Assembly (NCBI GenBank): GCA_038209145.1
Contig: JBBQXZ010000109.1
Coordinates: 1-14,708 of the forward strand
Reading direction: 5' to 3'
Source: Lunatibacter sp038209145
GTDB lineage: Bacteria > Bacteroidota > Bacteroidia > Cytophagales > Cyclobacteriaceae
Length of the DNA stretch: 14,708 bases
Each line of letters opens with the position of its first letter. The first letter of the stretch is position 1. The position numbers were made by a program, and so were the translations under genes. This document shows, piece by piece, positions 1 to 8,100 of the stretch. The notes beneath the pieces were generated by a model. It saw only the letters and a program-made list of their open reading frames with translations. It was not told the DNA's origin and searched no databases.

Positions 1-1040
1 TTTCCCGTCTTGGTGCCAAACCAGGCCAAGGTAATGTCTCCGGCGTTACCGTGCTTGTCGCCACAGTCGGCATAGTTGTAATACCACCCCGAGGGAGCCA
101 CACTCAGGTACCTGAAGTCGGCACTTGCCTTAAAGGCAGGATAATCGGCAATCCCAAAATCCGTCCCAAAAGCCGATTCCAACATCGCCGAAGTCAACAC
201 AGAAAAACTGGTCCCATATCCCCAATAGGTGGATCCTTCGGGATATACGCCATCCGGCCCATATTCCTCCAACGCATAAGGCATTCCGTCCAGCGATCTA
301 CTGATGGTTTTGGACGCCAGCTCCGGATCGATATCCGCAATCATGATCGCTGCTGCAATCATGCCCCCATTGCAGACCTGATTCCAGTTGTTGGTTCCGT
401 TGACCCAAGTCCGATTGCCCTCCCAGCTCGGGTTGATGCCTTTTTCGATAAGTGCGTTTTTTGCCAACGTAACCGTGGACTTAGGCAGGTCCTTGCCTAC
501 CCAATCAATGGCTATAGCCACAGCGGTAGCCATCTCTGCTACATCCAGGTAGTGGGAAGGGTTCCAGTCTATAAAATTGGATACGGCAATCACTTCTTCA
601 TTGATTTTATCCAGCAGCTTTTTGTCCTTTTCCAGCCGGTAGGTCATCCCCAGAACGTTCATCCTGTATAGCATTTCCCTGGAAGTATTAAGCAATCTCC
701 TTCCGATCATGACCCGCTCCAGCACCGGCTGATCCAATACCTGATAGGCGTTTAGCCTGATCCCCTCATAATAATTGGCAACCATGGGATCATTCTTGAT
801 TTGGCTTTTCACCTTTCTTTCCAAAGCCGGTGTAAGAACTAACTTGGGACTTGATTTTCTCAAGTTTCGTTTGAGGTAGGCCTCGGTGATCGGGTTATCC
901 AGCTTAGGGGGGTCATCGTTGTATGAACCTGTCGGAAGCGCCATCAGATTTATATGTATTAAAATGAACAAAACAGGGGTCAGCAGCCCCTTTATCCAAG
1001 CAGTTGCTGAAAGGCTATTTGATTTCATACTGGTTTTCAT
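1..1040 (-). CDS. Heparinase II/III-like secreted polysaccharide lyase, C-terminus cut by window edge
   Basis: The reading frame is open from the ATG at 1040 to the window edge, giving 346 residues of a longer protein. A hydrophobic stretch at about residues 16-35 after a basic N-terminus looks like a signal peptide, implying a periplasmic or secreted enzyme. The visible part matches the N-terminal alpha/alpha-toroid of heparinase II/III-type lyases: FIDWNPSHYLDVAEM at 156-170, GTNNWNQVCNGGM at 215-227 and YPEGSTYWGYGTSF at 266-279, the last offering candidate catalytic tyrosines (272, 275). Members of this superfamily cleave uronic-acid polysaccharides by beta-elimination. The usual C-terminal beta-sandwich would lie beyond base 1. 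The gene follows the beta-propeller gene by 46 bases, with no terminator seen between them. An in-frame ATG at 1073 would add 11 residues but spoil the signal peptide; 1028 is also possible. Family call fairly secure; substrate unknown. Confidence 0.8.
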   Translation of the reverse strand, partial: MKTSMKSNSLSATAWIKGLLTPVLFILIHINLMALPTGSYNDDPPKLDNPITEAYLKRNLRKSSPKLVLTPALERKVKSQIKNDPMVANYYEGIRLNAYQVLDQPVLERVMIGRRLLNTSREMLYRMNVLGMTYRLEKDKKLLDKINEEVIAVSNFIDWNPSHYLDVAEMATAVAIAIDWVGKDLPKSTVTLAKNALIEKGINPSWEGNRTWVNGTNNWNQVCNGGMIAAAIMIADIDPELASKTISRSLDGMPYALEEYGPDGVYPEGSTYWGYGTSFSVLTSAMLESAFGTDFGIADYPAFKASADFRYLSVAPSGWYYNYADCGDKHGNAGDITLAWFGTKTG

Positions 1041-1086
1041 ATAATCTGGGTTTTTGATGTTGATTTCTGTCATGGCAAATAGTGAT

Positions 1087-2121
1087 TCACTTACCAACTT
1101 TAGTGGTCACGGCTATACCTATGGGCCTCCGAAGCCGTACGGGGTCTTCAATCCAGGGAACAGCATCCAAAGGACTCTCTGCTTCCCAATCCTCCCATGA
1201 AAAGCGGAAGATAGCTCCGTCCCCAGTTTTATTGTCAAAAGCCGCTACATAAATCAGTTCCTGATAATAGGTAGGATACCCCAAGCGGGTGTACTTGTTT
1301 GATCCCAGTCTTTTTTTCCTTACTAACTCTCCCGAGCGGCTAAACTGAAGCAAGCTCCCTGCAAAATCAGAAACCAGAAAACAATCCTTATCTGGGACAG
1401 GGGCAATACCAAGGAGGCTGGTAAAACCCCCGGATTCATTAGATCCTGTAAATATTGGGATAATAGTATCATTTCTGACCAACAATAATTGACTGGGAAA
1501 TGAGAATTGAATTTTTCCAGTACCGTTTTGCAACGCTATGCTGCCTTGGGTAGTCACCAAATACGAATAGTCATCCAATTTCGTGATGGCATTCGGGCCG
1601 TTTAAGTCATTGGGCTTTCCATGGCCACTTTTCCACAATTCCAATGGCCCATTTGGGTTCCAGCAATAGATTTCATCGGTGCGAAAACTACATAGGCAGC
1701 CTCCACCTTCTTTGTCCATATAAAACCCATAAGGCCTTATCAACCCAGAAAAAATAACATGGGGAAGAGGAGGAATTTCCCCGCCAATGTCCAACCTTAG
1801 AATACCCTGCCCATCCCCCGGTTCATTTCTTCCGGAGGAAATATACAGGAGGTTTTTATTTCCCATCCACAATTGGTCTGGGACCTGCATGCCCGCGGCT
1901 CCTCTCGGGACAAGCTCCTTCACAAAGCTTCCGTTATTCAGGTTGTAGGCAAGAATATTCTCTGATGCCGTATTTCCGATGACAAGCCATTCTTCGTTTT
2001 GTTGGGCCCTCAGGTCGGAATTGATGGCAAACAAGCTGAATAAAAACACCACTCCACCGGATAGCACCAATCTCATATTGGTGTCACAAATCTTCAAACC
2101 CGCTCTCAAATATGGCTTCAT
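1087..2121 (-). CDS. Secreted beta-propeller protein (NHL/SMP-30-like), function unknown
   Basis: A 344-residue protein with recurring beta-blade signatures (WLVIGNT at 45, LLYISSG at 91, YLVTTQGS at 187, CFLVSDF at 247, IYVAAFDN at 290), typical of NHL, SMP-30 or gluconolactonase-like propellers. NDLNGPNAI (171-179) resembles the GPN segment that carries a metal-ligand Asn in SMP-30 proteins, but this is only a resemblance. The ATG at 2121 lies one base after the stop of the upstream lyase gene, suggesting translational coupling. The in-frame ATG at 2076 (Met16) gives a cleaner signal peptide, with a hydrophobic core at 17-33 and a likely cut after Ala39 (LRA before QQ), so the true start may be there. 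Only two His residues (121, 167) remain, which argues against a His-cluster metal site like that of oligogalacturonate lyase (PL22). Its place between two lyases implies a role in handling the same glycan. No specific activity can be assigned. Confidence 0.8.
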   Translation of the reverse strand: MKPYLRAGLKICDTNMRLVLSGGVVFLFSLFAINSDLRAQQNEEWLVIGNTASENILAYNLNNGSFVKELVPRGAAGMQVPDQLWMGNKNLLYISSGRNEPGDGQGILRLDIGGEIPPLPHVIFSGLIRPYGFYMDKEGGGCLCSFRTDEIYCWNPNGPLELWKSGHGKPNDLNGPNAITKLDDYSYLVTTQGSIALQNGTGKIQFSFPSQLLLVRNDTIIPIFTGSNESGGFTSLLGIAPVPDKDCFLVSDFAGSLLQFSRSGELVRKKRLGSNKYTRLGYPTYYQELIYVAAFDNKTGDGAIFRFSWEDWEAESPLDAVPWIEDPVRLRRPIGIAVTTKVGK

Positions 2122-2122
2122 C

Positions 2123-3202
2123 TCAATAAACCATTTTGGGTTTCATCAAGGTAGGAAAGGTCCATGCAAAATGATGCAAGGGGTAGCTTACGGGTTGTGC
2201 CACAGCGGCGTATTCCCCATATCTGGGATCATCATATATGCCTTCCATGGCCTCCATCAGATTACCTGGCCAGGAATCCGGTGAACCCGGACGCTGATTA
2301 TCATGCCAGGGCCAAGCAGTGGGATCCTTGACAAATTTGAGTAAATAATCCAGTCCCAATTTAACCGATCGGCCCTCTTCTTTCCAATGGAGCAGGTCGG
2401 TTCCTTCCGCCTGAAGTATCACCCAACAGGCAGCAGTGATGGGTGCCAGCGAAAAATAGGTATACCACAGTCCCCTGTCCTGCCTGCGGACTTCTTCGGG
2501 CATATGTCCGTCTGCTGCTATTTTTTCAAACAGATCGGATTTGATCAACCGGATGTTTTCCGTCATTTCATCCGCATCTTCCAGATAGACGGCACTCAAT
2601 ACAGATCCATATCTACCCCAGTCCGCCCAGTTGTTTTTTCTGTTTCGGATTTCATTGCTTGCCCTTTGATAGACATTTGACGTCCAGGCTCTAAATGTTT
2701 TTTGATTTTTAGCCTTCCATATTTTTTGGTCCTTCATCAAGTCGGCGGCAATCAGCAAACCCGGCCCGGAGTAGGCCATTACCAAGGGTCCATCTGCCTC
2801 ACTATATCCTTTGTTTTGTTCCGCCCAAGCATTCAAAAAATAAATAGCCTTTTTGCCGTATTTTTTATCTCCGCCAAGCCGATACGCCAGGGCGCAGGCA
2901 TACGCGTAAAATGAGTCTGCCTGTAAACTCCCGGAATTGTTTCGGTGACCATCCGGATCCACATAAAATCCCGGGACGGCAAAATCTGTAAGTGCGTGAT
3001 GTTTTTGGGCTAAGGCCGTATCGGCATAAGAGAGCAATTGCAGGTATGCCTGATAATAGGGTTCGGTTTTATTTTCAATCTGGGTCCGGACAAAGCGAAT
3101 TTGCGCTTCTGGATGCATGCCATTACTGGCAGAGGATGTCAAATAAAAAGCAACTAAAAAGAGAAAGCTGAGAAAGAGAGAAAGTGGCAATTTGGGTTTC
3201 AT
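2123..3202 (-). CDS. Alginate lyase superfamily protein (PF05426-type, PL5/PL38-like)
   Basis: A 359-residue protein with a signal peptide (basic MKPK, hydrophobic 5-22, probable cut near SSAS at 23-26). The body is a helical alpha-toroid of the alginate lyase superfamily: DPDGHRNNSGSLQADSF (82-98), KKAIYFLNAWAEQN (117-130), NRKNNWADWGRYGSV (187-201), and GHMPEEVRRQDRGLWYTYFSL (232-252). The last segment parallels the AlgL region holding the catalytic Arg and Tyr; Arg243 and Tyr247 or Tyr249 are the likely equivalents. The NN-H motif of classical PL5 AlgL is NN-W here (190-192), which sets it apart from true AlgL. Expected chemistry is beta-elimination of a (gluc)uronate-containing polysaccharide in the periplasm or outside the cell. 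It is the first gene of a three-gene operon behind its own predicted promoter at 3264-3271. Superfamily secure; substrate uncertain. Confidence 0.8.
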   Translation of the reverse strand: MKPKLPLSLFLSFLFLVAFYLTSSASNGMHPEAQIRFVRTQIENKTEPYYQAYLQLLSYADTALAQKHHALTDFAVPGFYVDPDGHRNNSGSLQADSFYAYACALAYRLGGDKKYGKKAIYFLNAWAEQNKGYSEADGPLVMAYSGPGLLIAADLMKDQKIWKAKNQKTFRAWTSNVYQRASNEIRNRKNNWADWGRYGSVLSAVYLEDADEMTENIRLIKSDLFEKIAADGHMPEEVRRQDRGLWYTYFSLAPITAACWVILQAEGTDLLHWKEEGRSVKLGLDYLLKFVKDPTAWPWHDNQRPGSPDSWPGNLMEAMEGIYDDPRYGEYAAVAQPVSYPLHHFAWTFPTLMKPKMVY

Positions 3203-3263
3203 GGGTAATTTATCTTATGCGATAAAAATAGGCAATTTCATTGAAAAAGGTAGCGGTTTGCAA

Positions 3264-3271
3264 CAAAAATA
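3264..3271 (-). promoter_or_regulatory. Predicted Bacteroidota -7 promoter box for the lyase operon
   Basis: Read on the minus strand this is TATTTTTG, an exact match to the TAnnTTTG -7 consensus of the Bacteroidota housekeeping sigma factor. It lies downstream of the strong terminator at 3305-3340 and about 60 bases before the lyase ATG at 3202, where a promoter is needed. The -33 partner is weak: a TTGG lies 23 bases upstream and a TTTG only 13 bases upstream. The transcription start would fall near 3257. In AT-rich DNA such boxes arise by chance, so location is the main support. Confidence 0.5.
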
Positions 3272-3304
3272 CTCGGTTGCCAATCAAAATTCCACCAACG
3301 GAAA

Positions 3305-3340
3305 ACACAAAAATCCCCCGAAACCTTCGGCTTCGGGGGA
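3305..3340 (-). terminator. Strong rho-independent terminator after SusC/SusD pair B
   Basis: Bases 3314-3340 form a nearly perfect hairpin on the minus strand: nine Watson-Crick pairs (TCCCCCGAA with TTCGGGGGA), one G-U pair, two more G-C pairs and a GAA triloop. A TTTTTGTGTTTT tract follows. It begins 32 bases after the SusD stop codon at 3373. The structure should end the pair B transcript before the lyase operon. Confidence 0.9.
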
Positions 3341-3372
3341 TTAAATAACTGAACTACTCAATCAGCCTTCTT

Positions 3373-5178
3373 TCAATCCCAACCTGGATTCTGACCGATC
3401 GCCGGATTTTGAGCCAAATCATTCAAAGGTATTGGCCAGAGATAATCCTTGTTTTCATCAAAGACGGGGTTGTCCCAATCGGTATTTTTATATACGTCGA
3501 TATAGGTTTTACCATTATCCGGATCCACACTCGTTCTTATTATAGAACCTGGGAATCTCGCTTGATTTGCCGAATTCCACTGTATGCCCATGTCCTTTTT
3601 CAGGAGTTTTTTACCTTGCTTCCATCTCCTCAAATCATCGTATCTGAACCCTTCGCCAAAAAGTTCTATTCTTCTTTCCCTGCGGATTTCTACGATTAGG
3701 GAAGATACCCCATCATTTGCATACCTGGGATCCATTGGCGGGCTGAGGCCCAGAGAAGGCATCGCTACTCTGCTCCGGAGCCGGTTAATGCTCCTGTCCA
3801 AATCAACTTGCGTAATTTCTCCTAACTCGGCCTTGGCTTCAGCATAGTTGAGCAAAACCTCCGCATATCTCATAATTAGGGCAGGAAATTCTCCCGTATC
3901 AAAGGCTTTTCCAATCATGTCGTCCGCATTGTAATGTTTGATTACATGATACCCGGTAGATGAAGCCCTTCCACCCGGCATGCCGGCTATCCTTGGATAG
4001 GACAACCCATCGGCATTGTGGTATTTGTAAAATGCTGCATCGGCAGGATGTAGAATGGTCTGTCTTAATCTGGGATCTCTATTTTCAAAGACTTTTTCGA
4101 ATACATCATCTCCTTGATATGAATTGGAAAGTGTAATTGGAAGTCCATCCGTACACAGGTAATCCTCCACCACATTTCGGGTAGCACCTCCTGTTAAATC
4201 ATAATACCCCTGCACGTTATTATTCAAAATTCCCAATCTGTATCTTCTCCATATCATCACTTCTGGATTGCCGGTAAGATCTGCCAATCCCCGGTGAAAA
4301 GAGTTATAATCCCTTGATGGGTTTCCCGTTGAGTAAATGGAGTATGGACCATTGTCCATGATTTCTTTAGCTGCAGCAGCGGCTTCTGCCAACCAGGTGT
4401 TAGCATCCGGCAGTCCATGGTATTTTCTCCAAGTACCTTCAAAAAGACATACCCTGGATTTGATCGCCAATGCTACCCATCGATTTAACCTTCCCGGATT
4501 ATTGCCATCCCCCCAATTATTGGGTAGACCGGATACGGCAAAATTCAAGTCTTCCAGCACTTTATTCATCACTTCAATTCTAGGTGTCCTTGATGCAAAA
4601 AGCTCTTCAGAGTCAATGTTCAATTCCCTGTCCACATAGGGTGCATCCCCAAACATTTTGACAATGTGGTGATAAAACCAACCCCGGAATAACCTGGCTT
4701 CACCCACATATCGGTTTCGGATGTTCTCTGGTATAGCTGCTTTATCGTAATTGGCCAAGCCTACATTAATGGCTCGAACAAAATCCCATCCCCTATAGCC
4801 ATACCATTGGTTGTTAATTCCAGAAGAAGTAGTGGGGACAATTTGCTTTCCTGCCCTTACCTGCTGAAAAGGCAGATGCCGATCTTGGTCTGGAGCCAAA
4901 TTATCCGCAAATCCATCAACGTGCAGATAACTTGCCATAAGCCCGTCAAATCCATTGTGATGTCCCAACATAATTGGAATATTGACATCATTTATGGCCA
5001 AGTGGTATAGAAAGTTGTTGTACGTGGCCAAATCATTGGCGGTATTCCAGAAGGTCTCATTGCTTACTTGATCAAGCGGATACCTTTCCAAGAAATCATC
5101 GTTGCAGGCTCCCAGCATAAAAACAGCTACCAGAAGAATCCTGAACTTATAAACGTATTTTTTCATTGTCGTATTCAT
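3373..5178 (-). CDS. susD: SusD/RagB-family outer-membrane glycan-binding lipoprotein (pair B)
   Basis: A 601-residue lipoprotein. The hydrophobic segment 14-23 ends in a lipobox LGAC with Cys25 as lipidation site, placing it on the outer membrane. SusD hallmarks follow in order: FLERYPLDQVSNETFW (29-44); EARLFRGWFYHHIVKMFGDAPY in the TPR-like part; a C-terminal RagB/SusD region with LIMRYAEVLLNYAEAKAELG, then RRERRIELFGEGFRYDDLRRWK; and the end motif NPGWD. It binds oligosaccharide at the cell surface and acts as the lid over its SusC partner. Its ATG lies six bases after the SusC stop, so the two are co-transcribed and probably translationally coupled; a second in-frame ATG (Met5, MKKY) also gives a good signal peptide. 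It is about 100 residues longer than the SusD of pair A, suggesting a different ligand. The symbol is given at family level only. Confidence 0.95.
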   Translation of the reverse strand: MNTTMKKYVYKFRILLVAVFMLGACNDDFLERYPLDQVSNETFWNTANDLATYNNFLYHLAINDVNIPIMLGHHNGFDGLMASYLHVDGFADNLAPDQDRHLPFQQVRAGKQIVPTTSSGINNQWYGYRGWDFVRAINVGLANYDKAAIPENIRNRYVGEARLFRGWFYHHIVKMFGDAPYVDRELNIDSEELFASRTPRIEVMNKVLEDLNFAVSGLPNNWGDGNNPGRLNRWVALAIKSRVCLFEGTWRKYHGLPDANTWLAEAAAAAKEIMDNGPYSIYSTGNPSRDYNSFHRGLADLTGNPEVMIWRRYRLGILNNNVQGYYDLTGGATRNVVEDYLCTDGLPITLSNSYQGDDVFEKVFENRDPRLRQTILHPADAAFYKYHNADGLSYPRIAGMPGGRASSTGYHVIKHYNADDMIGKAFDTGEFPALIMRYAEVLLNYAEAKAELGEITQVDLDRSINRLRSRVAMPSLGLSPPMDPRYANDGVSSLIVEIRRERRIELFGEGFRYDDLRRWKQGKKLLKKDMGIQWNSANQARFPGSIIRTSVDPDNGKTYIDVYKNTDWDNPVFDENKDYLWPIPLNDLAQNPAIGQNPGWD

Positions 5179-5184
5179 TTAAGA

Positions 5185-8100
5185 TTAGAAAGTTACCTGT
5201 ACACCCAAGGTAAAGATTCGCTGCATGGGATATTCAATCGCACCTGAGTAGATGGTTTCCGGATCCAGCGGTTTCCGGATTGGGGAATATTCCCACAAGT
5301 TCATGCCTGCAAAATACACGTTGGCATTTTGGAAGCCAATAGCATTGACCAAATTGAATGGCAAATTATATCCCAAAGAAAGGTTTTTCAGACGGACATA
5401 ACCGGCATTTTGTAAAAACCTGGTCTGGGGCTGAATATTTTTCTTGTCATTGGTTGAAATATGCGCCTGCGCAAAATAAGCATCTCGGTTATCCTCCCTC
5501 CAAGAATCGGTAATAAAATATTTCTCCACGTGTCCCGCATTGAATGGGAAGAACCAAGTCCAGTTGCCTGAAGTTGGCCAGTGTTCCCTTCTCCAGATTC
5601 CCTGGAAGAACGCATTCAACGTAAAATTTTTCCAGGACACATTATTGTTTACGCCAAAGCTCAAGCGGGGAGTATTGTTACCGATCACTCTCCTATCGCC
5701 AGGATTTGCGAGGGTGTTGTTTCCTGGGGTGATTCTACCATCTCCGTTCAAGTCCGAATATTGAATATCTCCTGCTCTCCAGTTAGCTCCCAAGGCAGAT
5801 TGAAGAGGTGCATTGGCTACCTCATCTGCCGTCTGGAAGATGCCTACTGTTTCATATCCCCATATTTCTCCCAGCTTCTGGCCCACATAGTACTGGGCAT
5901 TTCCTCCTTCTGCTGTTATTCCAGAAGGGATCGCTCCATTGGGGTTGTTAAATTTGGTGATTTCCGCAGTCCAATCAGAAAGTGCCAAGGTAATGTCATA
6001 ACTCAAATCGTTCTTCAATCGGTCTTTCCAAGTAATGGCTAACTCCCATCCCGTAGTCCTGGAATCGGCGGCATTTGCCTGGGGTGCATTTGTACCCAGG
6101 ATAGAAGGATAAGTAGAGCGCATCAACATGTTTTTGGTATCCCGTTGGAAGACGTCCACGGAAGCGTCAATTTTACCTCCCAGCATGGTGAAATCCAACC
6201 CAATATTTCTGGATACCACTGTCTCCCAAGTAAGGGTTGGGCTAACTAAGCCAGCCGGAGACACAAAAGGAGTTCTGTTTGCCCCGTTCATCATAAAGCT
6301 TGATTGCCCAATTCCCATGGTTGGGATATAGGGGTAGAAATTGTTTCCCAATAATTGATTCCCCAATTCCCCGTAAGATGCCCTAATTTTCAATTCATCC
6401 AACCAGCTGCCGGTTCCGGCCATAAAGTCTTCATTGGATATCCTCCATCCCGCAGAAATAGAAGGGAAAAAACCAAACCGACTTTCACTTGGGAATCGGG
6501 ATGTACCGTCATACCGTGCATTGGTTTCGATGAGATACCTTTCGTCAAAGATATAATTCACGCGATAGAAGGCACCTCTCAGGGCATTGTGGTTTTGTGA
6601 CCCAAATGTTTGTTGCAAGCCTATGGTTGCATTCAAGTCCTGAATCAAGGGAGTAATGAGTGCATTATTCTGTGCCCTTATAAACTTGTTTTGTCCCCAT
6701 TCCTGGTTAAAACCGATCATGGTAGATAGACTGTGTTTTTCTGGTAGGCTGAACTCATAGTCAGCGAACGCATTGATTACGTAATACTGGTCAAAGTTGC
6801 TTCTTTCGTCTATAAAATCATTGCCACTGAACCCATTGCTTATTATATTGGCTGGATTGGTAAGGTTTGTGGAGGCAATTTCAATTTTGCTGGCTACGTT
6901 CTGTTCAGATCTATGGACAAAATTATAGGAAAAATTTCCTTGAATTTTCAACCCTTTGGCTGGAGTCAAAACGGCACCCTGTGTCATCCAGATATCGTTG
7001 TTGGTCCAGGTAGACCGGCCACCGTCTTTGAGGTAAGGCCAAAAATTTGTCCCCCCAAAGTAAGTACCAATAAAAGGCTCATAGGTTGCTCTATCCCCCT
7101 GCTGTAAATAAAATGGAAGATCTGGAAACTGGATAGGCTGAATAGGGCTTACCCTAGCCAGAGAATTGATATTAACGTCCCAGTTATAAAAAAATGGTTT
7201 GTCACTCCGTTGCGAATTGATCACCAACTTCTCTTCCAAGGTCAACCACTTTGTCACCTTGAATTCTGCTTTCATCAACACATTGTAACGCTTGAAGTTT
7301 TCATTGTTGGTAGCCAGGTAGCCATCCTTATTGAGGTGACCGAAAGAGACAAAGTAATTGGAATTCTCAGAACCTCCCGAAATGGATAGATCATGCTGCT
7401 GCGTAGGCGCATAGTTTGTCATGATTTCACTTTGGTAGTTATTGAACCCATAAAACCGTAGGTTTCCGTTGACTATCCCCCACTCGTTCTCAGGAATGGG
7501 ATTCTCGGACCACCTTCGGGTACCTTCCACCATATCCGGATCAAAAGCAGGTCTACCATTTGTTCGATCATTGGCTAGGTTACGCGCATTGACAAATTCA
7601 TGCGGATCATTGATGGGATCCATATTGAAAATCGGCTTGGCCAACGAAAACTGGCTGTTTAAAGAAACAGAAACTTTGCCGGCCTTACCTTTTTTTGTGG
7701 TTACCAAGATTACACCAAAAGCAGCTCGCGCACCATAAACCGCAGCAGCAGCAGCATCTTTCAGTACAGAAACACTTTCGATGTCGTTGGGGTTGATCCG
7801 GTTGATGTCCATGGGGACATTGTCAACCAAAACGAGCGGAGAACCGCCGTTGATCGACTGGAATCCCCGGATGTTAAAGGCAGGACTTGATGCAGGATCA
7901 CCGTTTCTTGGCGCAATATTCAGGTTGGGAATCACGCCTTGAAGACCCTCACCCACGTTGGCGATGGGTCGGTTTTGTAATCGCTCGGAGGTAGCTACCC
8001 CTACCGCACCGGTGAGGTTCACTTTCTGCTGGGTACCGTAACCGACTACTACCACTTCCTGTAAGGAAGATACGCTCTCCACCAAGGTAATATCCAGCAC

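Noticed and set aside
51..671. Plus-strand open frame of 206 codons
   Set aside because: It is antisense to the heparinase II/III-like gene, which shows clear family motifs. The plus-strand product has no recognisable domain and a composition typical of a shadow frame.
5581..6042. Plus-strand open frame of 153 codons inside the pair B SusC
   Set aside because: Fully antisense to an intact TonB-dependent receptor barrel; no family motifs.
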